Positions 58,637 through 64,000 of a stretch of DNA of 64,000 bases are shown piece by piece. The notes beneath the pieces are model-generated. The model saw nothing but the letters and a program-made list of their open reading frames with translations, was not told the origin of the DNA and made no database searches. The position numbers were made by a program, and so were the translations under genes. The stretch's first letter is position 1, and each line of letters opens with the position of its first letter. The stretch is from Candidatus Dadabacteria bacterium (GTDB lineage Bacteria; Desulfobacterota_D; UBA1144; Nemesobacterales; Nemesobacteraceae): positions 124,001 through 188,000 of the forward strand of contig CATOTB010000001.1 of the NCBI GenBank assembly GCA_951812945.1, in the 5' to 3' direction.

Positions 58637-60574
58637 ATGAACAACTTTAGGATATTTTTTCTTATCGCGGCAGCCCTGTTTCTGTTTCCACCCACGGGTT
58701 TTTCAGAGCAGAAAGAGGTAGAAAAAATCATAGTGACGGGGACAAAAACCTGGATTGACGCCGAGCGTCTCGGATCTTCGGTTACCGTCATCGACATAGA
58801 GGAAATCGAGAGAAGCGGGGAAAAGGACATCGCATCCTTACTCTCGAGAATCCCCGGATTCAATGTAGCCGGTACGGGAAGTCGGGGAGGCAACTCTTCG
58901 ATTTTCGTAAGGGGAGGTCAGTCCGACTACAACCTTGTGATGATAAACGGCGTCCAGATAAACCAGGCCGGAGGTGGATTCGATATCTCTTCTCTTACTA
59001 CTGAGAACATAGAGAGAATAGAGATAATAAAAGGCGCTCATTCATCCCTTTACGGCTCCGACGCGGCGTCTTCCGTTATAAACATAATAACAAAGCGCGG
59101 GAGCGGAAAAATCAGAAGGACAGGTTCCGTGGCCCTCGGATTCCGCGCCGAAGACGCAATGATCCTTGAGCACTCCGCAAGCGTATCGGGCAGCTTGGAA
59201 AAGCTGGGGTATTTTCTTTCTCACCAGAGAATCGTAGATGAAGGCATCTTCGAGATCAACAACGATTATAAAAACAACAATTTCACGGCAAACATCAACC
59301 TGGAAGCAAACGATAATTTAAATCTTTCCTTTTTCTCCATATACAGAAATTCGAAGTTTGAATTCCCGACCGGAGGTGCCGGAGACAGATTCGATGCGTT
59401 CGCTGATCCCGACAGCCAGACAAAAGAAAAATCACTTGTCGCGGGCTCCGACATTGTTTTCTCTCCCGCAGGTTGGTGGGAGAACTCATTTAAGATCGGC
59501 TATACGAGACTTGACCGGGAAAGCTACGATGGTCCCGAGCCGGCGGAACTAGACGGATTCGAATCGGTTTTTGACACTCTCGATAAAAGAATATCGCTTG
59601 AGTACGGATCCAGCTTCTTTGTCGACTTCGATCAGGTCTCGAGTGTGACCTCAACGGGTTTTGAATATGAAAAAGAAAATTTTAAGACAGCCTCTTTAAA
59701 TGAATCAAGAAAAAACTACGCCTTCTACGCACAGAACAACCTCGCTGTGCTCAAAACGTTCTTCGTAACGGCGGGCATAAGATATGACGACAATGAAGCG
59801 TTTGGGAGCGAGTGGAGTCCAAGCGTCTTCGCCAAGTGGAAAATAAAGGAATCCGGAACCGAGATAAGGGGAGGGGTAAGCAAAGGAATCAAGGAAGCAA
59901 CTTTTTTCGAAAACTTCAGCGCAGCTTTTGGAACAATACCAAACGCAGATCTAAAACCCGAAGAAACCCTGACCGCGGAAATAGGCGTTAAACAACCGCT
60001 GTTTGATAACTCGATCGAATTTGATTTGAGTTTTTTCCAAAACGAATTCAAAAATATCATCGCGTACAGCTTCACGCCGTTTGAGAATGGAACCAACTAT
60101 GAAAACATAAGTCGTGCGAAGTCAAAGGGAGCTGAAGCCTCCATCCGCTTTTACCCGAGCGACGCTTTAACTCTAAGCGCTGCCTACACTTACGTTGAAA
60201 CCGACGTAACCGATGACGGCGGCCTGGGATCTCCGTCCTTTTCGGAAGGGGAAAAACTCATACGGATACCGGAACATTCGTTTTCATTTAACGCGGGATA
60301 TTCAAGAAACGCCCTTGGCCTTAATCTTTCGGGAAATTACGTTGGCAGCAGGGATGATGTGGACTGGAGCGAATTTCCTTCCACCAGAGTTAAAAACGAT
60401 TCTTTTTTCGTTGTCGATGCGGCGGCTTTCTACGAAATCAGATTAAAGAGACTTGCTGACAAAATCAGGCTGTTTTCGAGAGTAAATAACCTGTTCAATA
60501 AAGATTATGAAGATGTTTTCGGTTTTTCATCCCCGGGGTTCAGCATGATTTCAGGAGTCTCAGTAGTTCGGTAG
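58637..60574 (+). CDS. btuB: TonB-dependent receptor, probable cobalamin transporter BtuB
   Basis: The 645-residue outer-membrane protein has a signal peptide (about 1-22), a TonB-box-like EKIIVTGT, a plug domain (about 30-150, FVRGGQSDYNLVMINGVQIN) and a beta-barrel. B12 as substrate is inferred from the riboswitch upstream. I chose the ATG at 58637 because GGAGG lies 8 nt upstream and the signal peptide begins there; a longer frame from 58490 would cross the terminator. The last residue is Arg instead of the usual aromatic, which is odd for an outer-membrane barrel and might point to a frame error near the end. It supplies B12 for the class II reductase at 29 kb. Confidence 0.9.
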   Translation: MNNFRIFFLIAAALFLFPPTGFSEQKEVEKIIVTGTKTWIDAERLGSSVTVIDIEEIERSGEKDIASLLSRIPGFNVAGTGSRGGNSSIFVRGGQSDYNLVMINGVQINQAGGGFDISSLTTENIERIEIIKGAHSSLYGSDAASSVINIITKRGSGKIRRTGSVALGFRAEDAMILEHSASVSGSLEKLGYFLSHQRIVDEGIFEINNDYKNNNFTANINLEANDNLNLSFFSIYRNSKFEFPTGGAGDRFDAFADPDSQTKEKSLVAGSDIVFSPAGWWENSFKIGYTRLDRESYDGPEPAELDGFESVFDTLDKRISLEYGSSFFVDFDQVSSVTSTGFEYEKENFKTASLNESRKNYAFYAQNNLAVLKTFFVTAGIRYDDNEAFGSEWSPSVFAKWKIKESGTEIRGGVSKGIKEATFFENFSAAFGTIPNADLKPEETLTAEIGVKQPLFDNSIEFDLSFFQNEFKNIIAYSFTPFENGTNYENISRAKSKGAEASIRFYPSDALTLSAAYTYVETDVTDDGGLGSPSFSEGEKLIRIPEHSFSFNAGYSRNALGLNLSGNYVGSRDDVDWSEFPSTRVKNDSFFVVDAAAFYEIRLKRLADKIRLFSRVNNLFNKDYEDVFGFSSPGFSMISGVSVVR

Positions 60575-60616
60575 TTAGGCAAGCTCGGGAAGCTGTCTTG
60601 GCAGACGAGGATCAAA

Positions 60617-60634
60617 GACCTGTCTCAACAGGTC
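60617..60634 (+). other. Hairpin GACCTGT/ACAGGTC after btuB
   Basis: A perfect 7-bp stem with a CTCA loop in the convergent gap. A second stem, ATCCGG/CCGGAT, follows at 60654-60673. Neither has a T-run, so their role as terminators is doubtful. Confidence 0.4.
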
Positions 60635-60723
60635 CAGGTGGTTGCTTGAGTCGATCCGGCCAAAAGACCGGATGACATCTCATCCGCGGGCAATTCCCTG
60701 AACTTGTCCTTGCGTAATTCCCT

Positions 60724-61749
60724 CTAAGATCTAAATTGGGGAATCACCTCTCTGCCGAAAAGCTCGATCGAGCGCGCTACAACTTCGGCGGGGGCTTGAG
60801 GAAACACCATCCTGCACAATATGTTGCGGATTCCCGTTTTCTCCTCGTATTTTTTTACCTCCCGGGCGCAGTGCTCAGGGGTGCCGATCATGAAACGGTC
60901 TTCCGCCATGTATTCAAAGAAAGGGTCATCGGGGTCAGTTATGGTTTTCCCTCTTATAACTATCTTGACCCCGAGGCTAAGGTAGAACCTGTACATGTTT
61001 ATTATGTATTCGGTTCCGCCGGCAAGGGCTTCTTCCGTACTTTCGCCCACGTAAGTTTCCCGAAGCAGTATGTGCTCCACTTCGGACGGATTGCGGCCGG
61101 CTTTTTCGGCCTCGTCGTTATACCACCCGAGTGTATCCATGATCATGGGAACCGTCCTGCCGGGACCTATAAGAAGCGGGCACCCGAGCCGCCCGGCCCT
61201 TCTAATGGCAGGTTCCTCGAAAGCTCCTATGTATATGGGTATGGGTCTCTGAACCGGCTTGGGAGTAACATCTATGTTTGAAAAGCTGAACCTTTTGCCT
61301 TCATAGGAAAAAGGTCCGTCTTCCCAGCATTTTTCGATTATCTCTATGGCTTCTTCGATTCTCGAGGGTCTTTGCTTCATCGTAAGGCCGAATCCCTCAA
61401 ACTCCTCTTTTCTGTATCCTATAGCAACCCCAAGATCGAACCTTCCATTTGAAATCAGATCGACCGTTGCGGCGTCTTCGGCAACTCTCACGGGGTTATG
61501 AAGCGTGAGTATCAGGGCTCCGGTACCTATCCTCACCCTTTCGGTCACAGCAGCCATCGCGGCCGCCATCGTAAGGGGTGAAGAGCAGTAACCGTCCTCA
61601 AGAAAATGATGTTCGGAAAGCCAGACGGAATCGAAATTCACCGCTTCGGCGAGTTTTACGTGCTCAAGAGAATTCCTGTAAAGATCCACATGGCCGCAAT
61701 CAAGGTCCTTGTGGGTTTGCATGCTGAAGAGTCCGACTCCGAATTTCAT
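60724..61749 (-). CDS. Luciferase-like monooxygenase (LLM class flavin-dependent oxidoreductase), copy 1
   Basis: The 341-residue TIM-barrel protein starts MKFGVGLFSMQTHKD and has the bacterial luciferase-family features: WLSEHHF (about 44-50), RVRIGTGALILTLHNPVRVAEDAATVDLISNGRFDLGVAIGYR and YIGAFEEPAIRRAGRLG. These proteins use FMN or F420 with varied substrates, and the substrate here is unknown. A GGAGG site precedes the ATG. It is divergent from a second LLM protein; a perfect inverted repeat lies between them. Confidence 0.9.
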   Translation of the reverse strand: MKFGVGLFSMQTHKDLDCGHVDLYRNSLEHVKLAEAVNFDSVWLSEHHFLEDGYCSSPLTMAAAMAAVTERVRIGTGALILTLHNPVRVAEDAATVDLISNGRFDLGVAIGYRKEEFEGFGLTMKQRPSRIEEAIEIIEKCWEDGPFSYEGKRFSFSNIDVTPKPVQRPIPIYIGAFEEPAIRRAGRLGCPLLIGPGRTVPMIMDTLGWYNDEAEKAGRNPSEVEHILLRETYVGESTEEALAGGTEYIINMYRFYLSLGVKIVIRGKTITDPDDPFFEYMAEDRFMIGTPEHCAREVKKYEEKTGIRNILCRMVFPQAPAEVVARSIELFGREVIPQFRS

Positions 61750-61774
61750 TTCATACCTCCGGGATATTGCTGGT

Positions 61775-61807
61775 TGGTTAATTTGCCTTTAAGTGGCAAA
61801 TTAACCA
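61775..61807. promoter_or_regulatory. 13-bp perfect inverted repeat between two divergent oxidoreductase genes
   Basis: TGGTTAATTTGCC and its exact complement GGCAAATTAACCA are separated by TTTAAGT. The repeat lies 25 bp from one start and 56 bp from the other, so a single regulator could control both genes. Confidence 0.6.
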
Positions 61808-61862
61808 TAATTTTAACCGTGATCGCTATCTACTTCCAAAACCATCCACGAGGTGCCACACA

Positions 61863-62918
61863 ATGGGAAAAGAAATAAAATTCGGACTTTCGGCTCCGAT
61901 GCCAGGAGCTGACGTTGAAGGACTCGTAAATTTCTCGGTAAAGGCCGACCAGCTTGGATTCGACATGATATGGTACCCTGACCATCTGCTTTTCGTAGCG
62001 CCGGGGGCCATCGCTCCCGAGGCGTGGACCGTGGCGTCGGCTGCGGCAATGAAAACGGAAAACATAGCCTTGGGGACAGTTTCCGACCCGCACAGGATGC
62101 ATCCCGCCGTTTTCGCCCAAAGGCTCGCGACCGTTGATCAGCTTTCAAAAGGCAGGGTAGTGCTCTGCCTTGGGGTTGGGGAATCCATGAATCTTGACGC
62201 GTTCGGAATCGAGTGGGGAAAACCTCTTTCGAAACTCAGAGAATCCATGGAAGTCATGGAACTTCTCTGGAAGACCGACGAGCCCGTGAACTTTGACGGG
62301 CAGTTCTACAATCTTGAGAACGCATTTTTGCAGATAAAACCCTACGAGAGAACCAAGATACCGTTTTACATGGCCACTCACACGCCAAAAGGACTTCAAC
62401 TGACTGGAGAAAAAGGCGACGGCTGGCTGCCTATAGACCTCAATCCCGATCTCTACTCCCAGTATCTCGGGGAGATAAAGGCGGCGGCGGATAACGTGGG
62501 AAGATCGCTTGACGACGGTTTCGACCCCGCACTGTGGGTATTTACCTCACTTGGAGAAAACGTCGATGCTGCTTACAAAACACTTGAGCCCTTCAAGTAC
62601 GTGCTGGTTATGCAGGATCAGCTGCTAAAGGCCGGATACGACGTTGAGATACCCGAAGAATACCACGGCCTTAACTACTTCAACATAGTGCCGACGGATG
62701 AAGAGGGAAGGCAGAGATTCAGGCAGCTCGGACAGCTTTTCCCAAGAGAAGCCATACTTGATTTCACCATTACGGGATCTAAAAAAGACTGCATAGAAAA
62801 AATCGAGAAATTCATAGACGCTGGGGTAAGGAATTTCGTTTTGTTCTACAGGTTCAGCCCCGATCCTGATCTGGCGCTTGAGACTTACTCAAAAGAAATA
62901 ATTCCTTACTTCAAATAA
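61863..62918 (+). CDS. Luciferase-like flavin-dependent oxidoreductase, copy 2 (Mer/F420-like branch)
   Basis: The 351-residue protein starts MGKEIKFGLSAPMPG and has DMIWYPDHLLF, ENIALGTVSDPHRMHPAVFAQRLATVDQLSKGRVVLCLGVGES and PFYMATHTPKGLQLTGEKGDGWLP. This branch includes methylenetetrahydromethanopterin reductase-like enzymes that often use coenzyme F420, but no F420 synthesis gene is visible. It is only distantly similar to copy 1. A GAGGTG site lies upstream of the ATG. Confidence 0.9.
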   Translation: MGKEIKFGLSAPMPGADVEGLVNFSVKADQLGFDMIWYPDHLLFVAPGAIAPEAWTVASAAAMKTENIALGTVSDPHRMHPAVFAQRLATVDQLSKGRVVLCLGVGESMNLDAFGIEWGKPLSKLRESMEVMELLWKTDEPVNFDGQFYNLENAFLQIKPYERTKIPFYMATHTPKGLQLTGEKGDGWLPIDLNPDLYSQYLGEIKAAADNVGRSLDDGFDPALWVFTSLGENVDAAYKTLEPFKYVLVMQDQLLKAGYDVEIPEEYHGLNYFNIVPTDEEGRQRFRQLGQLFPREAILDFTITGSKKDCIEKIEKFIDAGVRNFVLFYRFSPDPDLALETYSKEIIPYFK

Positions 62919-63105
62919 AGTTTCTGGAAGTGATTTCAAATTTTTTCTGCATAGAACGTCCATGCCTTTTGTTAGGACTTATCGTTTTGTATCATCCTCA
63001 AATCACTTTGTAAATTAATTGGTAATCGTCAAAATCTTTTGTTAATATAAAGAAACTGCGGTTGGTGGAACTACCGGGTCTGGAAAACTCGGGGAGGAAG
63101 TGCTT

Positions 63106-63663
63106 TTGAACAAAACGACCGCCGCTATAATCTGCGCAGCAGTGCTTTTCGTCTGGGGGGCCGTGTCATGGATGGTTCTTCCCTGGCACCAAATGGTAGC
63201 CAATCAATTCACCGACCAAGCCGAAGTCGCCGAAGCCATAAAGGAAAATGCTCCCATAGCCGGTGTTTACTACCTGCCGTTCGCTCAAGAGGATCACAAG
63301 GCGGGAGAGACGGCGGCGTTTGTAAACGCCCTTCCCCAAGGGTACGACCCCGGAATGACAAAGCAGCTCGTCATCCAGTTCATCGGCGACCTGATAAGCG
63401 CCCTGATCGTTATCTGTCTGCTCTCCCAGACCGCCGGCCTAGGATACTGGGGACGAGTAGGGTTTGTCGCTCTGGTCGGAGTGGGCATAGGTTTCATAAG
63501 CCATTTTCCTTACTGGAACTGGTTTGGATTCCCGACTCCATACGTAATAGTCACCGTCATCGACAGTCTGATTGCATGGTCTCTCGCGGGACTCGTGATA
63601 GCGAAACTGGTCGCGAAAGACACGAAAAAGATAACCACCAGCGGGATACATCGCTATGGATAA
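63106..63663 (+). CDS. Small integral membrane protein
   Basis: The protein of about 185 residues has an N-terminal helix (about 5-25), a hydrophilic loop with EVAEAIKENAPIAGVYYLP, and three further helices (about 90-175). It resembles a family of uncharacterised four-helix membrane proteins with an early WMVLPWH motif; I cannot name it. TTG at 63106 fits a GGGGAGG site with 8 nt spacing better than the GTG two codons before. Confidence 0.75.
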   Translation: MNKTTAAIICAAVLFVWGAVSWMVLPWHQMVANQFTDQAEVAEAIKENAPIAGVYYLPFAQEDHKAGETAAFVNALPQGYDPGMTKQLVIQFIGDLISALIVICLLSQTAGLGYWGRVGFVALVGVGIGFISHFPYWNWFGFPTPYVIVTVIDSLIAWSLAGLVIAKLVAKDTKKITTSGIHRYG

Positions 63664-63708
63664 CTTCCTCGAGCACGAGTATCCGTCTTGCACCAGAACT
63701 CCTGATGT

Positions 63709-64000
63709 TCAGGGGTCGCCAGATGTGGAAAAATCCACGAACCTGACTTTGCTGAAGTGAAGAAAGTTGAGGCGGTCGGGTTCAAGCCCCTTCACATATG
63801 GCTTGATCATGTTCTGCTGAACTGAGTTCAGGTAAGGAACTATCGCAACTCCCGTTTCCATGAGAATCCTCTGAGCACTGTTATAAAGACCTGTTCTTTG
63901 GCTGCGATCCAAAATCCCCGCGGCCTCTTCCACGAGCCGGTCGTACTCGGGGTCACACCAACCTGTACGATTATTCCCGCTCCCGCACTCAAAGAGATTC
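63709..64000 (-). CDS. Peptide ABC transporter substrate-binding protein, C-terminal end (partial)
   Basis: The minus-strand frame open to the right edge contains GNNRTGWCDPEYDRLVEEA followed by the tail ILMETGVAIVPYLNSVQQNMIKPYVKGL, the typical C-terminal lobe of dipeptide/oligopeptide-binding proteins (SBP family 5). The N-terminal part is outside the window. These exported or lipid-anchored proteins deliver peptides or other solutes to a membrane permease. Confidence 0.88.
   Translation of the reverse strand, partial: NLFECGSGNNRTGWCDPEYDRLVEEAAGILDRSQRTGLYNSAQRILMETGVAIVPYLNSVQQNMIKPYVKGLEPDRLNFLHFSKVRFVDFSTSGDP

Noticed and set aside
60617..60673. Two hairpins after btuB as terminators
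   Set aside because: Neither is followed by a T-run; kept only as hairpins of unknown role.

Overview
The window is 64 kb of gene-dense bacterial chromosome, near 48% G+C by eye. It looks Gram-negative: there is a porin, a TonB-dependent receptor with a cobalamin riboswitch, Mla-type lipid transport parts and periplasmic or lipoprotein products. Fe/Mn superoxide dismutase, an F-type ATP synthase with paired b and b' subunits, a haem peroxidase and glutathione genes suggest aerobic life. A B12-dependent ribonucleotide reductase fits the B12 receptor. I cannot place the organism firmly. The mix (deoxyhypusine-synthase-like protein, inositol-phosphate synthase, luciferase-like oxidoreductases, Acidithiobacillus-type GshA) suggests an uncultivated deep-branching proteobacterial or Dadabacteria-like lineage. 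That is inference only.

Layout. 0-8 kb: uvrA, a class-I amidotransferase, an alpha-carbonic anhydrase, htpX, mnmG and a small acidic protein. 8.2-9.7 kb: a secreted protein, an ECF sigma factor and a membrane-anchored candidate anti-sigma. 9.8-18 kb: a YyaL-type thioredoxin protein, Nudix hydrolase, methyltransferase, tRNA-Arg(CCG) overlapping a family-4 uracil-DNA glycosylase, leuS (interrupted by a frameshift) and a deoxyhypusine-synthase-like gene. 18-21.3 kb: a porin with a 30-bp in-frame repeat, a methyltransferase and the first of two Cache-like secreted proteins with a cysteine-containing C-terminal sorting-like tail. 21.4-28.6 kb: thiE, argH, mscS, a DUF924 gene with a decayed tandem copy, and a TetR regulator divergent from an animal-type haem peroxidase with a long structured leader.

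28.9-40.5 kb: class II ribonucleotide reductase behind NrdR-like boxes, seven ATP synthase genes (the a and c subunits are elsewhere), a cation/proton antiporter and pyruvate kinase. 40.5-49.5 kb: a DASS transporter, gshA, an RDD protein, a Dsb-like oxidoreductase, purB, a YycJ-like hydrolase, a PIN-TRAM protein and a fused ispDF. 49.7-54.2 kb: the second Cache/C-terminal-tail protein, an mlaF-like ATPase, superoxide dismutase (all three carry single-base frameshifts) and a primary-like sigma factor. 54.2-64 kb: inositol-3-phosphate synthase, rpsI-rplM, a lipoprotein-mlaE pair, glutaredoxin, the cobalamin riboswitch with terminator and btuB-like receptor, two divergent luciferase-like oxidoreductases around a perfect inverted repeat, a small membrane protein, and the end of a peptide-binding protein.

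The most novel-looking signal is the pair of paralogous Cache-like exported proteins that both end in a Gly-Cys-Ala-Ile-Ala motif, a hydrophobic helix and a charged, Arg-containing tail. A practical warning: four conserved or well-delimited genes carry single-base run-length indels, three of them within 2.6 kb, so reading frames here should be checked against raw reads.
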